64,000 nt of DNA from Megaleporinus macrocephalus (lineage: Eukaryota > Chordata > Actinopteri > Characiformes > Anostomidae). The position numbers and the translations under genes were made by a program. The DNA is taken from positions 22,486,349 through 22,550,348 of the forward strand of contig CM038702.1 in assembly GCA_021613375.1 (NCBI GenBank), written 5' to 3'. Below, one piece after another: positions 33,736-46,507 of the stretch (within the stretch, counting starts at the first letter, position 1; each line of letters opens with the position of its first letter). A model generated the notes under the pieces. It worked only from the letters and a program-made list of their open reading frames with translations, made no database searches and was not told the origin of the DNA.

Positions 33736-36700
33736 ATGGACAGGTGTAAGCACGTAGGTCGCTTGAGGCTTGCGCGGGACCATTCCATCCTGAACCCGCA
33801 GAAATGGCACTGCGTGGACTGCAATACCACAGAGTCTGTGTGGGCGTGCCTGAGCTGTTCGCATGTGGCTTGCGGGCGCTACATAGAAGAGCATGCGTTG
33901 CAGCACTTCCAGGTATGAGTATGTGCTTTATTTTGTGGTTGATTCCCCCGCTCTATAATTTTGAGAGTACTGTTTGCTTTACAGTTTACTACCAGAAAGT
34001 CCCTCTGGGACTTAATAATTCTAATAATAGAGCTAATAATAAAAAACAAATTTGCTGCTTGAGCAATGCAACAATAACACCCATGTTCTATAATAGTAAT
34101 ATCTACTGTGGGTGTCTGATGGTGAATTTGTATGTCTGTTTGTATTTGTATTTGTTGTCTGTGATTGATTGGCTTATCCTGTATATCCTGCAGGAGCAGC
34201 ACCACCCTCTGGCGTTGGAGGTGAATGAGCTGTATGTCTTCTGCTACCTGTGTGACGACTATGTGCTGAACGATAACGCCACTGGTGATCTGAAGTTGCT
34301 ACGCAGCACACTCAGCGCCATAAAGAGCCAGCGCTATGAGGTCACCACCAGGAGCGGGCGCACACTACGCTCTGCCGCGGCCCCCTTGGAACAGCCGGCG
34401 CATGGAAACACACGGGAGCTGCAGCTGCGGGACGAGGACCGCATGTTCACGGCGCTCTGGCACCGGCGCCGAGCGCTGATGGGTCGCATCTTCCGCGTGT
34501 GGTTCGAGCAGACGGAGCACGGCAGGAAGCGTCTGGAGGAGGCACGGCAGCAGGAGGAAGAGGAGGAGAGGAAGAGGGAGGCACGAGAGAGGAGGCGCAA
34601 GCTTAAGCGGCAGCTCAGGGAGGAGCTGGAGAGCGCCCCGCCCCGGAAGAGCCATCGCATCCGGAGGCAGAGCCAGAAAGCAGCCGCCGCTGCATCCACG
34701 ACAACCAGCACGCCAGTTAAAGCCACCAAACATAAGCCGGCACCGCCCCCTGCCCCACGGACTCCTAAAGGCAAAACGCCTCAGCAGAGGCCCCGTCCCC
34801 AGGCCAAGGCCAAGCAGACTCGAGCCCAGCCCCCCAAACCGGCAGGGGACTCCCCTGTCAAAAGGCGGCCCACTGTCACACCTGGTGTGACGGGCTTGCG
34901 GAACCTTGGCAACACGTGCTACATGAACTCTATACTGCAGGTTTTGAGTCACCTGCACGTGTTTAGGGAATGCTTTTTAAGACTGGACCTGAATCAGGCC
35001 CTGGAGCTGCTGGCCTCCGCAGTCAGCCGCAAGCTGGGGCTCTCAGCTCAGCACGGCACACAGCCAAAAACGCCCGGACAGGGCTCAGGGCTCAGCGGGG
35101 GAGCGTCCCGCTCACGGAGCATGGAGCTCATCCAGCCCAAAGAGCCCAGCTCCAAACACATCTCCCTCTGTCACGAGTTACACACTCTGTTTCAGGTATG
35201 TGGTTCTTTGTATGGAGGCAAACAACAAAAGTCTGATAATATTTAGGAAAGTTAATTTTTATTAAAAATTTTTTTTTAAAAAAGTTACAAAATAAAGATA
35301 ACAGTATTAAAACAAAAGAACATTGATTAATTGTTTATATTGACTGTAGAAATAACTCATTGTCACTGTTATTAAGTACATTAAAAAATTATAAATTGAA
35401 AAAAAGATTTAGTCCAAAATAATTATGGTAAAATGTAACTTTCATAATGTGTTGAATTGTTTCATAAACAGTTGTAACCAAATGAAACAGGGGCAGAGGG
35501 TGTCATTAGCTATGTTTTCATCTACTTTTTCTTATGTGTCCCAGCTTTGGGTGTTCCCTATAACCTACTGATAAAATCCTGCTTTTTTTGTTTTATTTAT
35601 TTAGCCCACCCTTCCTCATCAGAACCATAATGCAAGAAATCATGTTTCTCTGCCATATGGATTAGTTTGAACAACAGCCCTTCCTGAACAATCTGAAAAA
35701 TGGCTTTATTTCTCCAGCCCTACCTCATCATATTTCTATTTATTGGGGTTGATATAAGAGTTGTGATGGAAGAAGACAGTTCTAGATATTAAATAAAAAA
35801 TAACCTACTGCTGCTCTTGTGGCATTCAGTACACGAAATGTTCCACTTAAGCTGAATGGAGAAAGTTTTGTCAACATTATCAAACATTTTCATCACCAGC
35901 GAGCATCACAAAACCTTTTAAGCTATTGATGCAAAGCACCATGCACTGTCAGTGCTAATAACGCCCCCTTGTGGAGAATCTTCAGCCTGCTAAAAGTGAG
36001 CGAGGTACAAGCTTTGTATATTAAAATGCTTGTACGCCGACCTTGAATGCTACTTGTGAATTAGTTCTAAGTGCTGACCAGGATGTGTTTGTGTTTGTAG
36101 GTGATGTGGTCAGGGAAATGGGCTCTGGTGTCTCCCTTTGCGATGCTGCACTCGGTGTGGCAGCTGATCCCGGCATTCCGAGGCTACGCGCAACAGGATG
36201 CACAGGAGTTTTTGTGCGAGCTCCTGGACAAGGTCCAGCATGAGCTGGAACGAACCGGAACGCTAACGCCTGCCACTGTGCCAGCCAATCAGAGACGACT
36301 CATCAAACAGGTGCTCAGCGTGGTCAACACCATCTTTCATGGCCAGCTGTTGAGTCAGGTGAGGAGTTGTGGATCACGTGCACTTCATCAGACGTTCACA
36401 AAAAACCCAAACGTGCAGAAATGAAAAGTTGTGCTAAACCAAGAGAAACAGTGTATTTATTCTAATCCCTACGTTCTTTCTAGGTGAGGTGTTTGGCGTG
36501 CGATTACCGCTCTAACACAGTGGAGCCATTCTGGGATCTGTCCTTAGAGTTTCCAGAGCGTTACCATAGCAACAGTAAGGATGCTGCACAGGTTCCTTGT
36601 GGACTGACCGAGATGCTGGCCAAGTTTACAGAGACGGAGGCTTTGGAGGGAGCCATTTATGCCTGTGACCACTGTAACAGTGAGTCTCTCTTACATAGAC

Positions 36701-39700
36701 ACATTACATACTTAGCTTATAACTTAGAACACGAGTGGCTGTAATTATGTGATGACTTGGTTACATATCTTGGGTTGCAATCACCTTAGTAAAAGCTCCT
36801 CAACTGATATACATATAGCTTTAAATTTGGGTTCCAGCAAATATCTAAGCATTGAAACGTTAGAAACATTCAGAGTAATTCAAATAAGTTGTACTTGTAC
36901 TAGTACTATACCTATATTTGGTGCTTTGGTGCATTGTTTATTTTTAAATCAGATTTTTGTTTATGATGCTCTATTTATAATTATAGTTTTTTCATGTCAT
37001 ACTGGCCTTTCTTGTGAATCGAGGTTACTAAAATCAGTCAAGGTTACTGAAACTTTCTGTGCATCACACTTCAGTTTTGTTTTATTATTATCTACACATT
37101 ATAGGCTTCCTTTGAGCGGATTAGAATTTCCTAATTTCAGATATGATGCTGTAAAATACGATGTAATTTCTGAAGAAGATTAACTCACCCTTTGTCAGAT
37201 CTTACCTTAAGACTTGACATTTCAGTTACACTCTGCAGGATCACCCAGAATAAAATTATATCTATATATTATAACTGTATAAGTGCTAGACGGTGTACCG
37301 GAGTACCACAAAAACTAGTTTTAATTTTTGTTATTATATGAATTTTTCATATACCGTCCACACCAGTTTAACCAGCCTAAACGTGTCCGGAACACAGCGC
37401 GGTGGTAAATTGTTTCACAGGGGACGTTTTCATTGCTGCGCCGCTAAACGTGCATGGAACTGAGGGCCAGTATTAGTGGAGTTGTTGAGCGTGGATAGGG
37501 GAAGCTCTGAACCACAAGTTGTACAGACACTGAAGCAGAAGATGATGGTCCAGAAGAACTTTTGCTAAAAAAAAAAGGGGCTGTGTCTGTCGTCTGGAAG
37601 CACTTCTGGTTTAAAAGGTCTGACGTGAACCTAACAATCACTTACTGCAAGTGCTGTCGAGCTACAGTTGTCGCGGGAGGTGATACCACGAGCAATCTGC
37701 TGCACCACCTTAGCCGCAAACATGTTTTGGAGAACCGAGAACGCATGAAACTAAAATCAGCGCCTTCCACACCATCAGCTAAAACTCACAAAGCTAACGG
37801 ACGTGCGAGTCAGACGTCATTGTTGAAACGTTTGCTGAAGGTCAAAGGTGTTAAAAGTATTCCTATTCATTACTCAGGTAAAAGTATAGATACTATGGTT
37901 AAAAAAATACTCAAGCTTTTTACTCCGTTAAAAGTGTAACACGTCTGCTTTCAAACCGGTATAAAAGTAAAAGTAATTTAAGGGAAAAAGTGCCATTAAG
38001 GACAAAAGCTTAGATCACACCACAGGGGTCTATAGTGCACTAGCCCACCTCCCCAAAACCCCATTCTTCTAAAAGCCATAATGACTATAATGTTATATTA
38101 AAATATTAATGTTGATAAATGTGGCATGTGCTAGGCTTCCTGTTTCAGCCACATATATGCCCATTGATAATTAATGTATTTTAGTACAAAGCAAATATAT
38201 TAAAGAAGCATACACAGTTAGGTCCAGAAATAATTGGACAGTGACATAATCTACTTGATTTGGGCTCTCTATGCCACCACATTGGATTAAAAATGAAACA
38301 ACTGGGATACAATTGAAGTGCAGACTTTCAGGTTTAATGGGTTGAACATAAATATCCTATGAAATGTTTAGGAATTCCAACCATTTTTCTATAAAATTCC
38401 GTCATTTCAGGGACTCAAAAGTAATTGAACGGATTAACATTACTGTAAATAAAATAAGAATCATTTGCAGGTAATGACTGCTTGATATCTGGAACCCATA
38501 GACATTGCCAAATGCTGGGTTTCCTCCTTTGTGATGCTTTGTCAGGCTTTACTGCAGCTGTCAGTTGTTGCTAGTTTGAGGGGTTTTCTGTCTTTGTCTT
38601 CTTTGCCTTAAAAAACTCCTATGTTGGTTTCGCAGTATGTTGAAGGTCACTGGAATGCATACCCATGCCTTGCCAGGATGTGGTGTGCTTTGGATTTTGA
38701 GTTGTTCTAAGCCTTTTCCATACTTTCCTCCTCCCATCATTCAGATACAGGTTGATCTTAATTTGATCTGTCTAAAGAATCTCTAGAGAAGGCTTCTAAA
38801 GAAGTCTAATCTGGCCTTTCTATGTTTAAGGGTTAATTCATGGTTTGCACCCTGTGGTGAACCCTCTGTATCTGCTCTCAAGAAGTATTCTGTTCATGCT
38901 AGACTTTGATACTGATACACCTACTTCCTGGAGAGTGTTCCTCTGTTGGGTGGATGTTGTGAAGGGATTTTTCTTCGCCATGGAAAGGATTTTGCGATCA
39001 TCCACCACTGATTTCTTCCGAATACATCAAGGCATTTTCGAGTTCCTCAGCTTAATGACGGCCTGTTTCACTTCTATTGAGAGCTCCTTTGACCGCATGT
39101 TGTGGGTTTACAGCAACAAATTCCAAAAAAAGAAATGCCACACCTGGAATCCAGATCTTTACCTGCTTAATTAATAATGGATTAATGAGGGAAAAGCCCA
39201 GGAACTGGCTTTTTTTAATTACGTTTGGTCCCTTGAAAAAGAGGCAGCTACATATTAAAGAGCTGTCATTCCCAAACCCTTCCTCCAATCTGGATGTAAA
39301 TACCCTAAATTAAAGCTGTCTACACTTTGAGTTAACACTTTGAGTCTACGCTTTAAGCTAGGCCTGTGTATTGGCAAGAACCTGACGATACAATACGTAT
39401 CGTAATACAGCGGTCACAATTCAATATATCGTGATATATTGCGATACTGCAAGCAAAGTGATATACTGCGATTTTTCAAATCCTACTATTAAAACACACC
39501 ACTGTATGAACAGGTTTCCCAAAGCTTACAGTAGCATTGCGCCCTTGTGCTGCTTGTTAATGTTGGAGTGGTTCTGAAAATGGATTACAACACTGTCATC
39601 TAGTGGTCAGAGGTTTAAACACAACACACAATGATTCACTGTCTACCAGGAATCTGTGTATCTATACTGTGTTTGAGATTCGATACAGTATCACCAAACA

Positions 39701-40098
39701 TAATATCCCCATATTCTATATTTTCTTACACCCCTACTTTAAGCAAGTCCACAATTAAGGGTATTTACTGTAATAACTGCAATTTCCCCCTGGGATCAAT
39801 AAAGTATTTCTGATTCTGATTCTGCTACAGTCCCCCACTATTTGATAACAGCAGGTTTGTGGTCAAGTGGAACAGTGGAACCTTACCTGAGCAGTGATGC
39901 TTCCTGCAATCAATGCGGTTCACACGTCATGCATGAAAATAAAGAACCCTCGAATACAGTGAAACCTGTCTAATTAAAAAAAATATAATTCTATATGTGA
40001 TATAGAATTTTGGTCATACCGCCCTGGACTAACTCTAAGCATCTATCAGTGACGTTTTCCATTACCTTGTAGTATTTTAAACTCTGTTAATAAATGAA

Positions 40099-40130
<32 letters not shown>

Positions 40131-41222
40131 AAAATGAGCTAAAAAGATGAATCATCAGTGAAATCTTGAGCATTCTTTATTCGTACAGACGTTTAATATT
40201 CAAGATAATATAGTTGAGTATGAACATATTGCTAAAGATATCAAATATGTCTCTCATGGTTCATTCAACTGTTTTTAGTGAATACATGATTAAAACTTCT
40301 CTTTCTGTTTCAGATAAGCGGCGGCGTTTCTGCTCTAAGCAATTGGTTCTCACAGAAGCTCAGAAGCAGCTAATGGTCTACAAACTGCCTCATGTCCTAC
40401 GACTCCACCTCAAGCGCTTCAGGTAAACTCCACCACATGTGCACAAATGCGTGAGAAAGCTGTGGATGTTCATGTTTGGTTGATGCCGTTTCCTTTCTTG
40501 CGCTCGTGTAGGTGGTCTGGTCGTAACCACAGGGAGAAGATCGGCGTTCACGTGGAGTTTGAGCAGGAGTTGAACATGGAGCCGTACTGCTGCAAAGACT
40601 CCAACACGTCACCTCGGCCCCAACACTTCCTCTACCAGCTCTCTGCTGTCGTGATGCATCATGGGAAGGGCTTTGGTTCTGGCCATTACACCGCTTTCTG
40701 TTACAACACAGAAGGAGGTAAGAAGCCCATTTTACTTTAGAGCCCTCTCTGTCTGCCACACCGCATTAGACAGGACTATTGGTAGATTGAACTTTAAATC
40801 AGAGACTCGAAAGAACTGTGTTTAAGGAGTCGTACGTGTAAGAGAGTTGAGATAATCTGCTTTGATTGATGGGATCAGTGCCTAATCTTCTGGAACATTG
40901 ATCGTAGGAAAACATTTAAAGCTTTTAGAAGTGGCTACAAATGATGAGACTGAGTTTCAACATAACAGACTTGAGTAATTGACATATTTAGTCATCTGTA
41001 CTGTAAATTAGTCCAATTAATCTCTCTCTCTCTCTCTCTCTGCCCCTTTCTCTCTCTCTGCCCCTTTCTCTCTCTCTCTCTCTTTCTCTGCCTCTCTCTT
41101 TTTCTGCCTCTCTCTCTCTCTCTGCCCCTTTCTCTCTCTCTGCCCCTTTCTCTCTCTCTGCCCCTTTCTCTCTCTCTGCCCCTTTCTCTCTCTCTCTCTT
41201 TATTTGCCTCTCTCTTTTTCTG

Positions 41223-41262
<40 letters not shown>

Positions 41263-41534
41263 GTCTTCCTGCCTCTCTCTCTGTCTGCCTCTCTCTCTGT
41301 CTGTCTGTCTGTCTGTCTGCCTCTCTCTCGCTCTCTCTCGCTCTCTCTCGCTCTCGCTCTGTCTGTCTGTCTGCCCTCTCTCTCTTACTGTCTCCCCCCT
41401 CAGGATTTTGGGTGCACTGTAATGACTCGAAGCTGAGTGTGTGTGCGGTGGAGGAGGTGTGTAAGGCGCAGGCCTACATTCTCTTCTACACCCAGAGAAA
41501 CTCTCAGGACAAAGGCAAGGCCAGCGACCTCTGA
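33736..41534 (+). CDS. usp44: USP44, ubiquitin carboxyl-terminal hydrolase 44 (complete, 692 codons)
   Basis: Exons: 33736-33912, 34194-35195, 36101-36358, 36484-36679, 40314-40422, 40512-40717 and 41404-41534. All junctions are GT-AG and in phase. The product is a nuclear deubiquitinase known to restrain APC/C activation at the spindle checkpoint and to deubiquitinate histone H2B. The N-terminal zinc-finger UBP domain, residues 1-90, shows [37 protein letters not shown] and FCYLCDDY. A charged, Arg/Glu-rich then Pro/Lys-rich linker occupies about residues 150-285. The catalytic core has Cys301 ([10 protein letters not shown]), His639 ([11 protein letters not shown]) and Asn656-Asp657 (HCNDSKL). 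Two CxxC zinc pairs are visible (CLACDYR, CDHCNNK). The ATG at 33736 matches the family start, MDRCKHVG. The C-terminus, ending KGKASDL, is shorter than the human one. USP49 is the nearest alternative, but [13 protein letters not shown] and [17 protein letters not shown] wording and the METAP2 neighbour favour USP44. Confidence 0.96.
37430..37940 (+). pseudogene. hAT-Ac transposase remnant with BED zinc finger
   Basis: A frame open from 37562 reads through [29 protein letters not shown] and [10 protein letters not shown]. Together these give the Cys-x2-Cys and His-x4-His pattern of a BED finger. It continues with a [12 protein letters not shown] linker, as in fish hAT-Ac transposases. After about residue 95 the family resemblance stops and the rest of the enzyme is absent. 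Upstream frames are broken. It lies in the USP44 intron between coding exons 4 and 5, in the sense orientation. Confidence 0.7.
38212..39320 (-). pseudogene. Tc1/mariner transposon with broken transposase
   Basis: The right end of the element, at the left here, is TTAGGTCCAGAAATAATTGG, a terminal repeat of a known fish Tc1 group. Read on the minus strand, pieces match Tc1 transposase in order: [18 protein letters not shown] near 39,090, [18 protein letters not shown] near 39,000, EVGVSVSK near 38,920, [11 protein letters not shown] near 38,740. Stops, frameshifts and a missing middle (DDE core) make it dead. The partner terminal repeat is not found. Confidence 0.8.
39359..39736. mobile_element. 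Small hAT element with perfect 8-bp target duplication
   Basis: It is 378 bp between CTTTAAGC copies at 39351-39358 and 39737-39744. The left end reads TAGGCCTGTGTATTGGCAAG and the right end, in reverse, TAGGGGTGTAAGAAAATATA. The interior is rich in GATAT/ATATCG motifs. It is non-coding. Confidence 0.85.
39745..39832 (+). repeat. Retroposon 3' tail with GATTCT repeats
   Basis: CTGCAATTTCCCCCTGGGAT followed by CAATAAAGTATTTCT and GATTCT repeats is the 3' end common to fish LINE/SINE families. No body is attached. The hAT element at 39,359-39,736 sits at its left. Confidence 0.6.
40085..40132. repeat. AATA tetranucleotide microsatellite
   Basis: About ten AATA units in the USP44 intron before coding exon 5. 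Confidence 0.95.
41020..41396. repeat. CT-rich pyrimidine tract ending at the USP44 last acceptor
   Basis: A 375-bp run of TCTC, TCTG and CCCCTTTCTC units, including repeated TGCCCCTTTCTCTC blocks, leads directly into TGTCTCCCCCCTCAG at 41,403. It therefore forms the polypyrimidine tract of the last USP44 intron. Confidence 0.95.
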
Positions 41535-41795
41535 CCCCTGGTAGCAGCCAATCAGCCACAGAGACATTGTATTGTACATTCTGTTGATATGATTTTAAGA
41601 CAGTTAGTGTGTGTCTGTGTGTGAGTGTCTGTGTGTGTGTGTGTATTTGTAGTAGCTGTTCTGGAGACAGTTTGTTCTGTCATGCTCTTAATGCCTTACA
41701 CAGATCTTTGGCAGTAGGCACTCTGCAGTGATTGTAGCTGTGAGCATGTGTGTGTAAGAGTGTCTAAATATCAGCCAGAAGCATTACTGCAGGTC

Positions 41796-41826
<31 letters not shown>

Positions 41827-42976
41827 ACGTACGTATGTGTGAGAGACTATGAGTGTAGAGTCTTTTAAATGTTTTTACTTCAGATGAAAGTTTTGCAGAA
41901 TACTGCCCACGAACCAAAGTGTAGAGAAAAAAAAAAACGCTTGAATGTCGACTGTTTTCTAATTTCCTAAAGGGGCAGGTTAGCAAACGACATCACTGTG
42001 ATGTCCATATCACAGGTGTGATGTGTGAGTGTGAAACTGACATTATAACCCACACGCCCTCTCAAAGTGCCCTGCCATGTTTTAGAGCGGCTGATGAAGT
42101 GGAACTCCATTTCTGTTTCCTGAAACGTCTGCACAGTTAAATCGCCAGGATGTAAAATCATTCCGAGTGGTTTGACCTGGAGCGGTTCAGTGTAGAGACA
42201 CTTGACAACTTGCAGTTCTTTACAGTGGAAAATGTTTACATATCTATAGCATTGTATTGAGGATACTAGCTAACCCAGTGAACCTACACAGCCTCAGGCA
42301 GTGTACTTATAACCATTTCATATCATTGTCTGCAATGTAGCTTTAGAGGCATTAAACTTTTCAGACGTCTGGTTCCCATTATAATGACTGTTAACAGGGC
42401 ATTTCACATCAAACCACTCTGAATGGCCTAGTTTTTGATTTAACTACACAGAAATTCTGACAAGTTGCTGGAGTTCCCCTTCAAGGTTGGTCTAGTGTTA
42501 TCAGCTCCATTTGAGCATTCAGAACCTGATTTTAAATGATTCAGGACTTTTGTTTTTCTGTCTAGAATGTACTTTTATATACTCAGTACTTGGGTAAACT
42601 ATTTTTTTTTAATTTTCTAAAAAAGTGATTTAGAATATACAAAAAACTGTAATGTTCTCACCAGCGAAGACACAAAATGTATGCTGTATGTAAAGTATGT
42701 GAGCGTGTATGAGTGTGAGAGCGCGTGCGTTTAATTTGTAGCTGATTGGATTCATTCTGTGACTGTTGTGGTTAGCGCGCTCTCTGTGTAGGTGTGTGTT
42801 TTTTGTTGATGTGTGAGATTGGAGGTAATTCTTCTCGGCTGTAAATTCACACACCCCTGAGAGTCGGCCTCTTTTTCCGGTTCTGTTCAGTCAATGTTGC
42901 TCCGCTCTTCAGCAGGTATAGATGTAAAACTATGCAAATTGTTACCTCAATTTATAGAGAAATTTACCTCAATAAA
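41535..42976 (+). other. USP44 3' UTR region
   Basis: No coding potential is seen after the stop. GT-rich runs occur at 41,620-41,640 and 41,800-41,825. Candidate poly(A) signals are ATTAAA at 42351-42356 and AATAAA at 42971-42976. The true end is not known. Confidence 0.45.
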
Positions 42977-43473
42977 AGGAAAATATTTTTGCATTTTTCT
43001 AGAAAATGGCCTGCAGCATGTGCCTTATTGTTACTGTTCAGGTTTCAGCTTTCAAACACTAGATACTGAAGCTGTCTCTGCAAAAGACCACCTCATGGCT
43101 TTCATTTCCAGTCAAGATGGCCAGTAAGTACAAGCTATTCATTAATCAGGAGACATTCCTAGGAAAAAATATAAATAAAAAAAAAAACAAATAAATAGAT
43201 AAATGGCTGCTATCCAACTGTGTAAGACCTTGTAGGCCACCATCAGATAAACAGCACATCCACATTTAAGAGAAAGGAGAAAATCAGTTTGCAGTCTTGG
43301 TCAATTCTGAAAAATCCACAGGTGTTTCTGTGGTAGCTTCCATGACTCTGAGATTGTTACTGAGTAAAGGAAATTAAGAATAATTAGCTGACCACCTTAT
43401 AGCCAGGACCTTAACATCATGGAACGTGTTTAGGATTACTTTGATCAAAATAAGGGCATGTAACCATCTTCAA

Positions 43474-43778
43474 TGGGGGCACGGTGGTGTATTGGTTAGC
43501 ACTGCTGCCTCACAGCAAGATGATCTGGGTTGGATTCCCGGTCCGGGCTGTTCAGTGTGGAGTGTGTATGTTCTCCCTGTGTTTGAGTGGGTTTCCTCCA
43601 GATACTCCGGTTTCCTCCCACAGTCCAAACACATGCATGTTGGATTGATCACATACTCTACATTGCCTGTAGGTGTGAGTGTGTGTGTTGGTGTACCCTG
43701 CCTTCACCTGATGATGCTGGGATTGGCTCTAGCCCCGCCCCGTCTAGCGGGATAAAGCAGAGGATCATGGATGGATGT
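43474..43778 (+). repeat. tRNA-derived SINE-like element
   Basis: GGGGGCACGGTGGTGTATTG, GTTAGCACTGCTGCCTCACA and a B-box-like GGTTGGATTCCCGG are followed by GTTCTCCCTGTGTTTGAGTG, a GTTTCCTCCCACAGTCC block and an ATGGATGG tail. This is one of the most common fish retroposons. Any apparent protein frame across it is accidental. Confidence 0.85.
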
Positions 43779-43799
43779 AACAGCCTCATAGACTGAACC

Positions 43800-45290
43800 A
43801 TGCCATGGAAGAATATATCTGTATATCCCTAAAAGCTGTAATAAGGTCAATCAGCTGAGACACTAAATACTAACAAATGCAGTTCCGCAGAACTGTGCAA
43901 GAGTCGAGGAGCATGTTTTATATTTACATGTTACACAAGGCAGAGAATTTGTTCTTTTTTTTCACACTGCTCAGTGAATTCAGAACTAAGGATGATTTAT
44001 GGCTATTAAAACTGCAAACAAAAAAAAGCCACTGATCACTGATTAGATTTCTGCATCTATACATTTTTGTTACATTTATTTTGTTAAGTAGAAGCACATG
44101 TGGAGTAAAGTAACGTTAAAAAAGCTTTACAATAAGTTAAAGTTCCCTCTTGTAGCCAGTAGTAGCTCTGCAATTAAACATGTATTTATATATTTATACC
44201 CCATGATATTCAACTTCTGTCAGAATCTGAATCTGCCATTAATATTTAGGAGTTAAGCAGATATTTGTCAGTAATGATATGGCAAGGTTATTGTTCTACA
44301 CTTGCAATAGCACCATCACACCAGTACAACATCTGCCTTTGGGTGAGGACAGAGGAAACAAATCCATTTACAAATCTCTGACCTCTAAAGACTGTTTTTT
44401 TGTATTTACAGCAAATCAGCGTATCTCACATGTGCCTACATAAAAGCGCTGGTTTGGCAAAGCTCTCTCAGTTCTTTCCTTTACCCATTTGGCCAAGACC
44501 TGTTCGGTGTCTGAAGTTCACTCCTCTATTTGTGCACTGGAGCTAAGAGGCTAATGTAACTGACCTTTAGAACCTCTAGAAGGCATTGAATCCAATTTCC
44601 GGTCTAGGTTTTGCAGCCACTGGTAAGTATGAGGTATGAGTAGGTGGCCCAATGAACTCATGACAACAGTTTTTTGTTAAAACTGAAAGATGTAGCATTT
44701 CTAAGTGAGGATTTTAGTCAGAGGTGTCAGGTAGAATCTCGTCATACATATTTACATATTAAAGTCACATGTACTTACAACCTCGTCCTTTACCGATTTC
44801 TGACTTGAGTTCTCTTTGAATGCTCATACAATTTGTCTGTTCAGGTAAAAATGTTCTGCCCCCACATTACATGCAGTTGCATATTTCCACCAGAGAAGTC
44901 CCCTACGTAGTGCAGCTTTAATGCCAAATCGCGAAGCAGAAGCTTAGGAATTAGAGTCCTGTGAAATAGTAATTAGCCCTTTCTCAATTTCTTCTGTTTT
45001 TTAAATATATTGTCATGCTTAACATTTTGAGATAATCCATCTACTTTTAATATACAGACTAATGTAGACCAATATAACCCAAGTAAACAAAAAATGCTGT
45101 TTTTAAATGATTTATTTTTAATTTATGGAAAGAACAATGTTGTTCAGCTGTACCTGGCCCTATGTGAAGTTCCTCAGCTACTAAATTAACAATTTAACCA
45201 AATTGGGTTGGGTTCAATTTCACCAGCACACCCAGAAATGTTTAATGCCAGAACTGTAAAATCCAAATATTGCTTAAACAGAACCTGTCT
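43800..45290. other. Intergenic stretch without recognisable gene
   Basis: AT-rich, with no coding exon or RNA gene identified between the SINE-like element and the Tc1 remnant. Confidence 0.5.
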
Positions 45291-45299
45291 GGCAATGTG

Positions 45300-45640
45300 A
45301 AGCAGCTAGAAGGTCTCAAGCAGCACATGAGGGATTGAAATTCAAATACAGATGCAAAACTAAGTCAGTTCGATGGTTACAAAGCCATTGCTAAGGCTCA
45401 GGGACTTCAGGCAGCCACAGCAAAAACCATGATCCACCAATGGAGGACCTTGCATCGATGACTCAACCAGGAGGTCACAGAAAACCCTGATGAATATCTA
45501 AAGAGATACAATGTACATGATTCCACAATAAGGAAGGCACTGGCAAAGATGGTATGCATGGGAGAGCTGCAAGACGAAAATCACAGCTAACCAAAATCTT
45601 ACCTCATCTCGCATTTGCCAAAAAACATAGATGACCCCCC
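45300..45640 (+). pseudogene. Tc1-like transposon remnant
   Basis: AAACTAAGTCAGTTCGATGG, AAGCCATTGCTAAGGCTC, AACCATGATCCACCAATGGA and ATGATTCCACAATAAGGAAG follow the N-terminal part of a fish Tc1 transposase gene in order. Multiple indels leave no usable frame. Confidence 0.65.
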
Positions 45641-46507
45641 TCCCCAAGACTTTTGGGCTTATATTGTGTGAAAGGTGTCAAAGTCAAAGGTGTAACTTTT
45701 TGGAGGACTTTGTTCCCCTTACATGTTGCATATGGCTAAAACCACATTCCAGCCTAAGAACATCATATCAATAGTCAATAGGTAGTGGGATGGACCGGGG
45801 CTGCTTTGCTCTGCAGGACCTAGACAACTTGTGACGACTGACAGAACCATGAATTCTGCTCTCTATTCGAAAATCCTGAAGAACGTCTGCCCGTCAGTTT
45901 CTAACTTAAAGCTCAAGCGCAGTTGCAAGCAAATACACATGCAAGCTATTACTTTTTCATATGGCCGATATGGGTTTAGAATAAATCCTTAGCTTGCATA
46001 AATTGAATGATCATTAAAAAGCTGCAGTTTGTGTTTACTTGGGTTCTAAATTTAATATTTAACCAAACACTGTCTGTGTGTTGTCTGATCAAATGTAATC
46101 TCGTTTAAAAGTAGAAAAGTGGTTCTTTATTGATGGTGTGAGCAGCCATGTTGACTTGATATTATATGCTGAGCTTGGAGTACACAATCTCGACACCATC
46201 AGTTGAGACTGTCAGTTGAGGGAGCGCTCTTTTCAGACGTGGGAAATTCCGAGTTATGGGTTTCTGGATTTGTGGCCCAGATTATTTAGACCTCTGATCT
46301 ACAATATGCACAGAATTTGATACATTTGACCATTTTTATCACATCCATTTTTAAAATGAGTGGATGTCCCAGCACAGTCTGAGGCAAGTCTGGACACTAA
46401 ACATATCTAAATGTAAATAAATAGATTTCTGGCAAAATTCATTAGGATGTTGATCACACCTGAACAATGCAAGTATTTATTATTTATTCAATACCTACAG
46501 TGTTAAT

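Noticed and set aside
34334..34958. Minus-strand frames opposite the USP44 large exon
   Set aside because: Shadows of the GC-rich coding exon on the other strand.
33804..35246. 480-codon plus-strand frame
   Set aside because: It runs through a USP44 intron in a wrong frame before entering the real exon at 34194. Only 34194-35195 is coding.
38845..39313. Plus-strand frames of 78-109 codons
   Set aside because: They are antisense images of the Tc1 transposase pseudogene, which reads on the minus strand.
43426..43796. Frames of 60-109 codons on both strands
   Set aside because: They overlap a tRNA-derived SINE-like element.
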